Part shown: one piece after another, positions 1 to 8,354 of the stretch | Numbering within the stretch: the first letter of the stretch is position 1 | How the letters are laid out: the number at the start of each line of letters is the position of its first letter | Assembly (NCBI RefSeq): GCF_000147815.2 | Contig: NC_015957.1 | Span: 7,688,001-7,752,000 of the forward strand | Source: Streptomyces violaceusniger Tu 4113 | GTDB taxonomy: Bacteria > Actinomycetota > Actinomycetes > Streptomycetales > Streptomycetaceae | Length of the DNA stretch: 64,000 nt | Direction: 5' to 3' | Notes under the pieces: generated by a model | Told to the model about the DNA's origin: nothing | The model's input: only the letters and a program-made list of their open reading frames with translations | Database searches by the model: none | Position numbers and translations under genes: made by a program

Positions 1-546
1 CGCCCGGGCGGCCGGTTCGAAGCGGAAGTGGCGGGCGTCGATCCCGTTCGGCACCAGATGGATCCGGGGGTTGGGCACGCCCCAGTCGCGCAGCCGGTCG
101 GCGACGGCGGCCGAGACGGCGACGGTGGCCGAGCCCAGCCGCTCGGCGGCGAGATAGCGGGCGCGCAGGGCGGCCGTGAGCGGTCGGCCGTCGATCCGCC
201 GCTCGCCCAGGCTGTGTTCGGTGGCGATGACCGCCCGCACCCCGGCCAGCCGGGCGGCGATCCGGCCGAGCACACACGCCCGGTACAGATGGGTGTGCAC
301 CAGGTCGTAGCCGCCGGACCGGATGATCCGCACCAGCCTGGGCACCGTGGTGAGCTGCCGCTCGCGCCCGGCGCCCAGGGGCACATGGGTGACCGGGATG
401 CCGTCCGCGCGGATGGCGTGCGCGATGGCGCCGGGGCCCGAGAGGGCGATGACGTCACAGCGCACCGGCAAATGGCGCAGCAGCAGCCTCAGTTGCTGTT
501 CGGCTCCTCCGGCCCCGAGGCGGGAGATGATGTGCAGGACTCTCAT
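1..546 (-). CDS. Glycosyltransferase family 4, N-terminal part (cut by window edge)
   Basis: This is the first 182 codons of a GT-B fold glycosyltransferase; the rest lies beyond the left edge. The product begins MRVLHIISRLGAGGAEQQLR, the usual first strand of the N-terminal Rossmann domain with the glycine-rich acceptor loop. Further on it has DLVHTHLYRACVLGR and an ATEHSLGER stretch, both typical of GT4 enzymes that use nucleotide sugars to build surface glycans. It probably acts on the cytoplasmic face of the membrane. It is divergent from the GT2 gene at 824, and the 277-base gap probably holds both promoters. The substrate cannot be inferred. Confidence 0.8.
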   Translation of the reverse strand, partial: MRVLHIISRLGAGGAEQQLRLLLRHLPVRCDVIALSGPGAIAHAIRADGIPVTHVPLGAGRERQLTTVPRLVRIIRSGGYDLVHTHLYRACVLGRIAARLAGVRAVIATEHSLGERRIDGRPLTAALRARYLAAERLGSATVAVSAAVADRLRDWGVPNPRIHLVPNGIDARHFRFEPAARA

Positions 547-823
547 CGGGCGACTGCGCCCCATCCTCCGTATTCCGATGGGCTTCGATCGGTGCCGACC
601 CTGCCAGACGGCGGGATGTAAATCACGTAAGACGCGCACCGCTGGGCCGTCGGAGTGGCCGCCTTACGGGCCGTCAACAAGGGCGCGCCGAATATCCGAT
701 GTGCACCGCCAGCACCCATGGGATTGTTACCTTCTCATCTCGCGCGATGACCTGAATAATATGACCCGAATGGGTCATCGCGGCGCGCCATTCGGTTCGA
801 GCCAGCCCCGCGGGAGTGCCCAG

Positions 824-2749
824 ATGTCTGCACCGACCCCCGTCAGAGATTCCCCCCGGAAAGCCACCGCACACGCCGTATCCGCCGGGATGCCGCCCGC
901 GCGTACCGCGTCGGATTCCCGCGTCCCGCACCACCGTTCCGCCTCGGTGTACGAGTACAAGCGGTACAGCGAGCTGGCGGGCCCGCTGACCAACGTCCCC
1001 ACGGACCGCCCCTACCGGGTGCGCTGCCGGAGCCTGCTGGCGCAGGAGCCGCACCGGATCCGTGCCGCGCTGCTGCTCTGCGCGGCGCCGGTGTGCTCGG
1101 CGCTGCTGCTGCTGTGGCTGCTGCACCCCGATCACTGGCTGAATCGCGCCTACGCCCCGTGGTGGCAGCGGGCGGCGGACCTCGCGATGCTGGTCTCGAT
1201 CGCGCTGATCGAGGGCTTTCGCCTGTTCACGGTCGTCTCCAACGCCCATGCGACGCTGGTGGCGCGGGATCCGGTGCCGGTGGTGGCCGAGCCGGGGACG
1301 CGGGTGGCGTTCCTGACCAGCTTCGTGCCCGGCAAGGAGCCGATCGCGATGGTCCGGGCCACGCTGGAGGGGGCGGTGCGGATCCGGCACACCGGGCCGC
1401 TGGACGTATGGCTGCTGGACGAGGGGGACGACGAGGAGGTCAAGGCGCTGTGCGCACGGCTGGGCGTACGGCACTTCTCCCGTAAGGGCATCGAGAAGTG
1501 GAATCAGCCGAAGGGCACTTTCCGGGCGAGGACCAAGCACGGGAATTACAACGCCTGGCTGGACGCCCATGGCGACGCATACGAATTCATGGCGTGTGTG
1601 GATACCGACCATGTGCCGCTGCCCAACTTCCTGGAGCGCATGCTGGGTTACTTCCGGGATCCGGATATCGCCTTTGTTGTCGGCCCGCAGGTCTACGGGA
1701 ATTACGACACCCCGGTCACCAAGGCCGCCGAAAGCCAGCAGTTCCTTTTCCACGCACTGATCCAGCGGGCGGGAAACGCCTATGGCGGCCCGATGTTCGT
1801 GGGCACCAACAACGCGGTGCGGATCAGCGCGCTGCGCTCGATCGGCGGGCTGTACGACTCGATCACCGAGGACATGGCCACCGGCTTCGAGCTGCACCGC
1901 CACCGCAACCCCGCCACGCGCAAGAAGTGGCGCTCGGTCTACACCCCCGATGTGCTCGCGGTCGGCGAGGGGCCGAGCACCTGGACGGACTTCTTCACCC
2001 AGCAGATGCGGTGGAGCCGCGGCACCTACGAGACCGTGCTCAAGCAGTTCTGGAAGGGCCCGTTCACCCTGTCGCCGGGCAAGCTGCTCAACTACTCGCT
2101 GATGATCGCGTACTACCCGATGACCGCGCTCAACTGGATCCTCTCCGCGCTGTCGTGTGCGCTGTTCCTGGTGCTGGGCGCGGCCGGGATCCACATCCCC
2201 GCCGAGATGTGGATGATGCTCTACAGCGACGCGGCGATGCTGCAGATCGGGCTGTACGTCTGGAACCGGCGGCACAACGTCTCCCCGCATGAGCCGGAGG
2301 GCTCCGGCGGGCTGGCCGGGATGCTGCTCTCGGCGCTGTCCGCCCCGATCTACGCCAAGTCGCTGTGCGACGCGGCGCTGCGCCGCACCAGCCGGTTCGT
2401 GGTCACGCCCAAGGGCGACTCGTCCAGCCCGGACCGGCTCTCCACGTTCCGTATCCATCTGCTGTGGGCGGGGGTGTTCGGCTCCTCTCTGGTCTCCTCG
2501 TTCTTCCTGGGGCACGCCCATCCGGTGATGCGGACCTGGGCGGTGCTCGCCCTCGCGCTGTGTCTGGCGCCGGTGGCGATCTGGTCGGTGGGGCTGCTGC
2601 GCCGCGGCCGGAAGCGCCCGGCGCGCGGAACGGTGCCGACGGCGCGCGACGCTGCCAGCCCCTGTGCGGTCCCGAAGGCGAAGAACAAGAAGAGCAAGAG
2701 CAAGAGCAAGAACGAGGACAAGGAAACGGCGCCGGTCTGCGCGCTGTGA
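824..2749 (+). CDS. Cellulose-synthase-like family 2 glycosyltransferase, membrane protein
   Basis: This 641-residue protein is a processive-type GT2. Two membrane spans come first (about residues 85-140). The cytoplasmic catalytic domain carries the synthase signatures: a DTD motif near residue 260, TED near 348 and QQMRW at 393-397. Several C-terminal spans follow. Together these match cellulose, hyaluronan and chitin synthase-like enzymes, which polymerise and extrude beta-linked glycans. The tail ends in a lysine/serine run (KSKSKSKNEDKE). I chose ATG 824 because GGGAG lies 7 bases upstream; in-frame ATGs at 761 and 770 have no such site. A GH6 lipoprotein gene converges on it with a 31-base gap, the usual partner of a cellulose-like synthase. 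No copper radical oxidase (GlxA-type) gene is present, unlike the cslA-glxA locus known in Streptomyces. The polymer made is unknown. Confidence 0.85.
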   Translation: MSAPTPVRDSPRKATAHAVSAGMPPARTASDSRVPHHRSASVYEYKRYSELAGPLTNVPTDRPYRVRCRSLLAQEPHRIRAALLLCAAPVCSALLLLWLLHPDHWLNRAYAPWWQRAADLAMLVSIALIEGFRLFTVVSNAHATLVARDPVPVVAEPGTRVAFLTSFVPGKEPIAMVRATLEGAVRIRHTGPLDVWLLDEGDDEEVKALCARLGVRHFSRKGIEKWNQPKGTFRARTKHGNYNAWLDAHGDAYEFMACVDTDHVPLPNFLERMLGYFRDPDIAFVVGPQVYGNYDTPVTKAAESQQFLFHALIQRAGNAYGGPMFVGTNNAVRISALRSIGGLYDSITEDMATGFELHRHRNPATRKKWRSVYTPDVLAVGEGPSTWTDFFTQQMRWSRGTYETVLKQFWKGPFTLSPGKLLNYSLMIAYYPMTALNWILSALSCALFLVLGAAGIHIPAEMWMMLYSDAAMLQIGLYVWNRRHNVSPHEPEGSGGLAGMLLSALSAPIYAKSLCDAALRRTSRFVVTPKGDSSSPDRLSTFRIHLLWAGVFGSSLVSSFFLGHAHPVMRTWAVLALALCLAPVAIWSVGLLRRGRKRPARGTVPTARDAASPCAVPKAKNKKSKSKSKNEDKETAPVCAL

Positions 2750-2780
2750 CCGGCGGCTGTACGGCAGGACGGCTGGGCGG

Positions 2781-3812
2781 CTAGTGGCGGCGGGGGGCGT
2801 TGCGGGCCAGGCCGAGCGCGTACTCGGTCCACCAGTGGCCCGCCGGAGGGCCGCCGTTGCAGGTTCCGTCCGACTCTCCGGGCCGTTTGATCCACAGATA
2901 GGCGTCCACGAGGGAGTCCCCGGTGCTGGTGCTGGGCCGCTTGCCCAGCGCCCGCCCCGGCGGGTTGCACCAGGAGTCCCGGGCCCGGATACCGTGCCGG
3001 GCCGCGCCGCGGAGCCGCAGCGGGCCGTTGCCGTTCCGGCTGGTGTCGATGACGAAGTGGGTGCCGTCGAGGGCGGCGGAGAGCCGGTGGCCGTACGCCT
3101 TGGTGCGCCGGGTCGGCTGGAAGTTGGAGACGTTCAGCGCGAAGCCGTCCGCCTGCTCGATGCCACCCTCGCGCAGCGACCGCACCAGCCGGTAGGGATT
3201 CTTGATCCAGCCCGGGTTCCCGGCGTCCACGTACACCCGCACATGGGGCAGGGCGGCGAACATGGCGACCGCGTCGCGGAGCATCGCCAGCCGGGCGGTG
3301 CGCTGCCTGGCCGGTACGCAGCCGTCGACGAGCTGGGCCACCGCGTCGGGTTCCAGGACGACGATCGCCTTGCGGTCGCCGATGCCCAGGGTGATCTGCT
3401 CGATCCAACGCCGGTACGCATGGGCGCTCCGCGCTCCGCCCGCCGAGTACCGCCCGCAGTCGCGGTACGGGATGTGATAGGCGACCAGGACCGGGGTGGA
3501 CCCGGTCCGCGCCGCGGATTCGGTGATGAAGCGGACCCGTTCCCGGGGCGGCGCGGGGCCGAGCCACTCCGCGACCGGCTGCTGAGCGATCTGCCGGATG
3601 AGTGCGGCGTCGCGGTTCTTTCCCTCGTCCTGCCGCTCACGGACCTGCCGGGCGGCCGGGCTGTCCGGGTTCACCCAGAGTCCGCCCCGCCGCAGCGGGG
3701 CGTCGAACATGCGGCAGCCGCTCAGCGGAAGCATCGCCACGGCACATAGGGCGGCATGCGCCGCAAGCCGCATAACGGTCTTTGTTGCACCTTTCTCGCG
3801 CATGCGACGCAT
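2781..3812 (-). CDS. Glycoside hydrolase family 6 (endoglucanase-like) lipoprotein
   Basis: The product is a GH6 beta-1,4-glucanase-like enzyme. Recognisable blocks are VLVAYHIPYRDCG, AIVVLEPDAVAQL (the LEPD block that holds catalytic aspartates), VYVDAGNPGW, FALNVSNFQ, FVIDTSRNGNG and a C-terminal AYLWIKRPGESDGTC. The N-terminus has basic residues, a hydrophobic stretch and a lipobox (LPLSGC), so the enzyme is predicted to be tethered outside the membrane. Start codons at 3815, 3812 and 3803 are all possible and none has a good ribosome site; 3812 is a compromise. It converges on the synthase-like gene at 824, which suggests trimming or release of that polymer. A perfect 17-base palindrome overlaps the start and an 8-unit repeat lies just upstream. 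Confidence 0.85.
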   Translation of the reverse strand: MRRMREKGATKTVMRLAAHAALCAVAMLPLSGCRMFDAPLRRGGLWVNPDSPAARQVRERQDEGKNRDAALIRQIAQQPVAEWLGPAPPRERVRFITESAARTGSTPVLVAYHIPYRDCGRYSAGGARSAHAYRRWIEQITLGIGDRKAIVVLEPDAVAQLVDGCVPARQRTARLAMLRDAVAMFAALPHVRVYVDAGNPGWIKNPYRLVRSLREGGIEQADGFALNVSNFQPTRRTKAYGHRLSAALDGTHFVIDTSRNGNGPLRLRGAARHGIRARDSWCNPPGRALGKRPSTSTGDSLVDAYLWIKRPGESDGTCNGGPPAGHWWTEYALGLARNAPRRH

Positions 3813-3813
3813 C

Positions 3814-3830
3814 ATGACACCGGGTGTCAT
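3814..3830. promoter_or_regulatory. 17-base perfect palindrome at the GH6 start
   Basis: The arms ATGACACC and GGTGTCAT flank a single G. The palindrome sits at the candidate start codons of the GH6 gene, where a repressor would block transcription or translation. No second copy was noticed in the window. Operator function is inferred from symmetry and position only. Confidence 0.35.
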
Positions 3831-3831
3831 G

Positions 3832-4068
3832 GGTTCAGCGGACGTGGCGCTCGTGGCCACTGGTTCAGCGGATGCGGCGCGTGGCTATTGGTCCAGCGGT
3901 ACGCGGCGCTCGTGGTCGCTGGTTCAGCGGATCCGGCGCGTGGCTATTGGTCCAGCGGTACGCGGCGCTCGTGGCCACTGGTTCAGCGGACGCGGCGCTC
4001 GTGGTCGCTGGTGCGGCGGACGTGGGAGCGTCGCCACTGGTTCAGCGGACGTGGCGCTCGTGGTCTCC
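3832..4068. repeat. Eight imperfect 28-31 base tandem repeats derived from the cytochrome b gene 3' end
   Basis: Units begin with GGTTCAGCGG or a close variant at 3832, 3862, 3890, 3921, 3949, 3980, 4010 and 4039, with alternating 28-31 base spacing. Read on the minus strand, the last unit (4039-4068) contains the final codons (DHERHVR) and the TGA of the cytochrome b gene. The other seven are diverged copies of that gene end. The array fills the space between the cytochrome gene and the GH6 gene, so it also forms the GH6 upstream region. Confidence 0.9.
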
Positions 4069-4779
4069 GATGTCGCGCCCCGCGTCCCGGTGGCCGTCCG
4101 CGGCGTCCTCGTCCGGCCGCCACAGCGGATGCTGACGGGCCGCCCACGCCCGCTCGACCCTGCCCGTGCGCATCCCGCGCCGGGCCTCCGGATCGGCGAA
4201 CGCCTTGCCGATATGGCCGATCAGGACGAGGCCGATGGCCAGCGCCAGCCAGTCGTGGACGAAGGTGGCGCTGGTACGCCACACCAGCGGGGCCAGACCG
4301 GTGAACCACATCAGCAGCCCGGTGCCCGCCATCACCATCACCGCGCCCGCGATATACCCCGCGTACAGCTTCTGCCCGGCGTTGAACTTCCCCGCCGGGC
4401 GCTCCTGTCGCCGGCGGTCGCGGCGCAGCGCCGCGCGCAGCCAGCGGCGGTCGTGCGGGCCGAAGCGGTTGAGCCGGGTGAGATCGGCGCGGAAGGCGCG
4501 GGAGGCGAGCCCGAGCAGGGCCGGGAGGGGCGTCAGGATGCCGCTCCACTCATGGACGGTGACGACGAGGGCGCGCCGGCCGACGAGTTCGGCGAGCTGG
4601 GGCAGATAGAGGCAGCCCGCGCTGAACACGCACACGCCCAGCAGGAGGGCGGTGGTGCGGTGGATCCAGCGCTCGGCGAGGCTGAACCGGCGCACCCGCG
4701 ACCGGTCCTGGTCGTGGTCCTGGTCCCGGCCCCCGGCTCGCGAAGACGCGGTCATCGTCCGCTCGGAGGGTGGGGTCAT
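4042..4779 (-). CDS. Cytochrome b/b6-type membrane protein, partner of the molybdenum oxidoreductase
   Basis: This protein of about 245 residues has four hydrophobic segments: a WIHRTTALLLGVCVFSAGCL span, an HEWSGI span, an AGYIAGAVMVMAGTGLLMWF span and an HDWLALAIGLVLIGHIGKAF span. The histidines are positioned as in cytochrome b561 and formate-dehydrogenase gamma subunits, which bind two b-type haems and pass electrons between quinones and a periplasmic-side enzyme. The gene starts right after the molybdenum oxidoreductase stop at 4784, so the two form an operon resembling a catalytic plus membrane-anchor pair such as MsrPQ. The exact start is uncertain: ATGs at 4800, 4779 and 4755 lie in a 21-base tandem duplication. 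The last codons are shared with the downstream repeat array. Confidence 0.8.
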   Translation of the reverse strand: MTPPSERTMTASSRAGGRDQDHDQDRSRVRRFSLAERWIHRTTALLLGVCVFSAGCLYLPQLAELVGRRALVVTVHEWSGILTPLPALLGLASRAFRADLTRLNRFGPHDRRWLRAALRRDRRRQERPAGKFNAGQKLYAGYIAGAVMVMAGTGLLMWFTGLAPLVWRTSATFVHDWLALAIGLVLIGHIGKAFADPEARRGMRTGRVERAWAARQHPLWRPDEDAADGHRDAGRDIGDHERHVR

Positions 4780-4800
4780 CCGCTCAGGCGGTGGGGTCAT
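4759..4800. repeat. 21-base tandem duplication across a stop/start junction
   Basis: Positions 4759-4779 and 4780-4800 match at 18 of 21 bases. On the minus strand each unit begins ATGACCCCACC and ends GAGCGG. The second plus-strand unit contains the TGA of the molybdenum oxidoreductase (4784-4786). The duplication offers alternative start codons for the cytochrome gene. Confidence 0.8.
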
Positions 4801-5518
4801 CGTCGCGTCCGTTCGATTTACCGACCCAGGCGTCGACGTCATAGCCCCGGTCCTCCCAATAGCCGGGCCGCACCTCGTCGGTGACGGTGATACCGGAGAG
4901 CCATTTCGCCGACTTGTAGAAGTACATGGGCGCCACATACAGCCGCACCGGACCGCCATGGGAGTGTTCCAGCGGCTTGTCCCGCAGCTTCAGCGCGACC
5001 AGGACGTCGGCGCGCCGCGCCTGGTCGAGGGTCAGGCTCTCGCTGTACGCGCCGTCGAAGCAGGTGAAGCGGACGGCCTTGGCCCGCGGACCCACCCCGG
5101 CGGCGTCGAGCAGCGTCGACAGCCGCACCCCCTCGAACGGGGTCCCGGGCACCCGCCAGCCGGTGACGCACTGGACATCGCGGACGAGGCGGGTCTGCGG
5201 GAGCGCGCGCAGATCGGCGAGGCGGTACTCGGCGGGCTTGTCGACGAGTCCGTCCACGGTGAGGCGGTAGTTGCCCGCGTCCTTGTGGGGCACGGAGGAG
5301 GTGACGGAGTAGTAGCGGAATCCCCCGCCGTTGGGGAGGAGTCCGGTCACCCCCGTCGGGTCCTTGTCGGCCACCGCGCCCAGGGCGGTCTCCAGGCGGC
5401 CCTGCAGCCAGGGGGCCGCGGCCATCGCGCCGGCGCCGAGGCCGAGCATGCCGAGGACGAGGCGCCGGCCGACGGGGGCGCCGTGGCCGTCGGATCCGGC
5501 ACCGGTGTTGGGGTCCAT
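4784..5518 (-). CDS. Molybdopterin-dependent oxidoreductase, sulfite-oxidase/YedY-like, with Tat-type signal
   Basis: The 244-residue product has the single-domain fold of YedY/MsrP and the sulfite oxidase core. The cysteine expected to bind molybdenum is in DVQCVTGW (Cys117). Other family blocks are FEGVRLSTLL, VRFTCFDGAYSESL, HGGPVRLYVAPMYFYKSAKW and a C-terminal GYWEDRGYD. The N-terminus has twin arginines (18-19) followed by a hydrophobic stretch, which fits Tat export of a cofactor-loaded enzyme. The adjacent cytochrome b gene would supply electrons from quinones. Known relatives reduce methionine sulfoxide or oxidise sulfite; the substrate here is not determinable. ATG 5518 is the natural start. 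Confidence 0.87.
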   Translation of the reverse strand: MDPNTGAGSDGHGAPVGRRLVLGMLGLGAGAMAAAPWLQGRLETALGAVADKDPTGVTGLLPNGGGFRYYSVTSSVPHKDAGNYRLTVDGLVDKPAEYRLADLRALPQTRLVRDVQCVTGWRVPGTPFEGVRLSTLLDAAGVGPRAKAVRFTCFDGAYSESLTLDQARRADVLVALKLRDKPLEHSHGGPVRLYVAPMYFYKSAKWLSGITVTDEVRPGYWEDRGYDVDAWVGKSNGRDDDPTA

Positions 5519-5659
5519 GGGTCGATAAGAGCACCGGGCGGGGGTGGCGCGCCATATCCGCCCGGGATTCGTCAGACTTCGGTAAGACTCCGGGTCCGGT
5601 GGCCGTGCGGGGTCTACGGCAAGCGCCGGGTCTACGGCACGTGCCGGTGTGCCCCGGGC

Positions 5660-7315
5660 CTACCCCACCGCCTTGGCCGCCGCGCGGCCCGCCGTACGGC
5701 CCGAGAAGAGGCAGCCGCCCAGGAAGGTGCCCTCCAGGGAGCGGTAGCCGTGCACTCCCCCGCCGCCGAAGCCCGCCGCCTCCCCGGCCGCGTAGACGCC
5801 GGGCAGCGGTTCGCCGCCCTCGGTCAGGACGCGGGAGGAGAGGTCCGTCTCGAGGCCGCCGAGTGTCTTACGGGTCAGGATGTTCAGGCGCACGGCGATC
5901 AGCGGACCCGCCTTGGGGTCGAGGATGCGGTGCGGGGCGGCGGTGCGGATCAGCCGGTCGGCCACATACTTGCGGGTGCCGCGCAGGGCGGTGACCTGGA
6001 GGTCCTTGGTGTAGGGGTTGGCGATCTCGCGGTCCCGGGCGACGATCTCCCGCCGCAGCCCCTCCTCGTCGATGAGCGGCTCCTTGGTGAGCTCGTTCAT
6101 CCGCCGGACCAGCGCCGTCAACGACCGCTCCACGATGAAGTCCGCGCCGTGGTCCATGAACGCCTGGACCGGGCCCGGGGCACCGGCCCGGCCGCGGCCG
6201 ATCACATCGCGGACGCTCTTGCCGGTGAGGTCCGGGTTCTGCTCGGAGCCGGAGAGCGCGAACTCCTTCTCGATGATCTTCCGGGTGAGGACGAACCAGG
6301 TGTAGTCGTAGCCGGTCCGCATGATGTGCTCGAGCGTGCCGAGGGTGTCGAAGCCGGGGAACAGCGGCACCGGCAACCGCTTGCCGCGCGCGTCGAACCA
6401 CAGAGAGGACGGGCCGGGCAGGATGCGGATGCCGTGCCGGGGCCAGATGGGGTTCCAGTTCTCGATGCCCTCGGTGTAGTGCCACATCCGGTCGCGGTTG
6501 ATGATGCGGCCGCCAGTCGCCTCGGCGATGCCGAGCATATGGCCGTCGACATGGGCCGGGACCCCGGAGATCATCCGCTCGGGCGGGGAGCCCAGCCGCT
6601 CCGGCCAGTTGGCGCGCACCAGATCGTGGTTGCCGCCGATCCCCCCGGAGGTGATGATCACGGCTTGGGCGCGCAGTTCGAAGGCCCCGGCGACCTCGCG
6701 GCCGCTGGGGGAGCCGCGCTCGGCGTCGCTGGGCTCCAGGATGTCGCCGGTGACGGTGTCGACCGTGCCCGCGCTGCGGGCCAGCCCCGTCACCCGGTGC
6801 CGGAAGCGCAGCTCGACCAGGCCGCGGGCGGCCGCCGCCCGCACCCGCCGCTCGAAGGGGGCCACGACACCGGGGCCGGTGCCCCAGGTGATGTGGAAGC
6901 GGGGTACGGAGTTGCCGTGCCCGGTCGCGTCGTAGCCGCCGCGCTCGGCCCAGCCGACGAGCGGGAACAGCCGCAACCCCTGGGCGTGCAGCCAGGACCG
7001 CTTCTCGCCCGCCGCGAAGTCCACGTACGCCTCGGCCCAGCGGCGCGGCCAGTGGTCCTCCTCGCGGTCGAACCCGGCCGTGCCCAGCCAGTCCTGCCAG
7101 GCGAGTTCATGGCTGTCGCGGATGCGCAGGCGGCGCTGCTCGGGTGAGTCGACGAGGAAGAGGCCGCCGAAGGACCAGTGGGCCTGGCCGCCGAGCGACT
7201 GCTCGGGCTCCTGGTCGAGCAGGATCACCTTACGGCCGGCGTCGGCCAGTTCGGCGGTGGCGGCGAGGCCCGCGAGCCCCGCGCCGACCACGATCACGTC
7301 CGCGTCGTACGCCAT
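5660..7315 (-). CDS. FAD-binding dehydrogenase (succinate dehydrogenase/ketosteroid dehydrogenase-like flavoprotein)
   Basis: The 551-residue protein opens with the dinucleotide-binding motif VIVVGAGLAGLAATAELADAG and an acidic strand end LLDQE, so it binds FAD. It ends with the second FAD segment (LPGVYAAGEAAGFGGGGVHGYRSLEGTFLGGCLFSGRTAG). This arrangement is that of the FAD-dependent dehydrogenases related to fumarate reductase flavoproteins and 3-ketosteroid dehydrogenases (COG3573-like). No partner subunit is adjacent. ATG 7315 was chosen because the conserved N-terminus starts there; the open frame upstream of it has no family character. A 221-base gap separates it from the divergent gene at 7537. 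Confidence 0.85.
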   Translation of the reverse strand: MAYDADVIVVGAGLAGLAATAELADAGRKVILLDQEPEQSLGGQAHWSFGGLFLVDSPEQRRLRIRDSHELAWQDWLGTAGFDREEDHWPRRWAEAYVDFAAGEKRSWLHAQGLRLFPLVGWAERGGYDATGHGNSVPRFHITWGTGPGVVAPFERRVRAAAARGLVELRFRHRVTGLARSAGTVDTVTGDILEPSDAERGSPSGREVAGAFELRAQAVIITSGGIGGNHDLVRANWPERLGSPPERMISGVPAHVDGHMLGIAEATGGRIINRDRMWHYTEGIENWNPIWPRHGIRILPGPSSLWFDARGKRLPVPLFPGFDTLGTLEHIMRTGYDYTWFVLTRKIIEKEFALSGSEQNPDLTGKSVRDVIGRGRAGAPGPVQAFMDHGADFIVERSLTALVRRMNELTKEPLIDEEGLRREIVARDREIANPYTKDLQVTALRGTRKYVADRLIRTAAPHRILDPKAGPLIAVRLNILTRKTLGGLETDLSSRVLTEGGEPLPGVYAAGEAAGFGGGGVHGYRSLEGTFLGGCLFSGRTAGRAAAKAVG

Positions 7316-7536
7316 GGTGTGGTGTCCGTTCTCGTGAGCCCGCCGACGCCCGCCGACGGCGTCATGACCGCGATCCTGCCTACCGCCCAGTACGGCGTCA
7401 ACCCGGGGTATGGGAGCGGTTTCCGGCCGCTTCCCGACCGCCAACTCCCCCCGCGAAACCTGGACGTAGAACAAAAGGTCACAATCGTTCACCGAGATTG
7501 GACACGGTTTAGGCCGACCGTGCATCATCATCGACC

Positions 7537-8325
7537 ATGGCTGACCGCTCCGTTGAGCATTCAGGGCCGACGCCCGAGGTGGAACGTCGCGTGGTGAACC
7601 CGACGCTCGTCACCCCCGGCCCGCAGCCCCTCCAATCCGGACCACCCGCGGACGAGGCACAGGTGCTCCGCGGCGAGGTGATCGGGCCCCGGCATGCCCG
7701 CCGCCGCCCCGTGGACAACCGCCGTAAGGCCGCCGCCGGAGCGATTCTGCTGTCGGCCACCGGCGCCGCCACCGCCCTCTTCATGTTCATGGGCAAGGAC
7801 GCCCGTGAGGCGACGGCCGCCTCCGGACACGACACCTCGACGGCCGTCCCGGACGAGCCGGAGAGCCATACCGTCCCGTACGCCGAGGCGGCGGTGGGCG
7901 ACACCCCGCTGCGCGGTGCGCGCGCCGAGAAGCCCAAACCCCAGCCGCCCGCCGCCCAGCCCGTGGCCCAGGCCCCGGCGGCCGACCCCACACCGGACAG
8001 GCCCCGGACCCCGTCGTCCGGCAAGGGCCGCTCCACGCCGTCCTGGCCGGACTGGTCGTCCCGCGGGCCGGGAGAGTACGACGACTGGCAGGACGCGGTG
8101 GAGGCGTTCGACCGCTTGGCCGAGCAGCAGCAGGAGCGGCAGCGCGGCGAGAACGGCGGCTCCGGGCCGTACACACCGGGGCAGGGGCAGGGCCAGGGCG
8201 GCGGTTACGGGGACGGCTATGGGGGCGGATACGGCAACGGCGGCGGCTATGGCGGCGGAAACGGCTACGGCGGCGGCCATGGGGGCGACTACGGCGGCGG
8301 ATACGGCGGTGGCCACCGGCGCTGA
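7537..8325 (+). CDS. Single-pass membrane protein with Gly/Tyr-rich repeat tail, function unknown
   Basis: I do not recognise a family. The 262 residues have a hydrophilic N-terminal part of about 67 residues ending in basic RRRPVDNRRK, then one hydrophobic segment (AAAGAILLSATGAATALFMFMG). A Pro/Ala-rich spacer follows, with an EYDDWQDAVEAFDRLAEQQQERQRG helix. The final 45 residues or so are almost pure Gly-Tyr with GGGYG and GYGGG units. The topology suggests an inside-anchored protein with an extracytoplasmic low-complexity tail. Such tails are often self-associating, but that is inference. It is divergent from the FAD dehydrogenase, and the Nudix gene follows 29 bases after its stop. Confidence 0.75.
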   Translation: MADRSVEHSGPTPEVERRVVNPTLVTPGPQPLQSGPPADEAQVLRGEVIGPRHARRRPVDNRRKAAAGAILLSATGAATALFMFMGKDAREATAASGHDTSTAVPDEPESHTVPYAEAAVGDTPLRGARAEKPKPQPPAAQPVAQAPAADPTPDRPRTPSSGKGRSTPSWPDWSSRGPGEYDDWQDAVEAFDRLAEQQQERQRGENGGSGPYTPGQGQGQGGGYGDGYGGGYGNGGGYGGGNGYGGGHGGDYGGGYGGGHRR

Positions 8326-8354
8326 CCGCGCCCGTGATCTGCTTGTATGGCGGT

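Noticed and set aside
323..823. In-frame extension of the GT2 gene upstream of 824
   Set aside because: It lies antisense to the GT4 gene and the divergent promoter region, has no family character, and a better ribosome site precedes 824.
674..2521. Long minus-strand frame over the cellulose-synthase-like gene
   Set aside because: Its product is Arg/Gly/Pro-rich with no recognisable domain, as expected for the antisense of GC-rich coding sequence.
3832..4068. CRISPR-like or attachment-site repeats
   Set aside because: Units abut with no spacers and derive from a gene end; there is no integrase nearby.
8321..8349. Leaderless promoter for the Nudix gene (GCTGAC, 17 bases, TGTATG)
   Set aside because: The spacing fits but both boxes are poor matches, and the -35 falls on the stop codon of the preceding gene; not strong enough to list.
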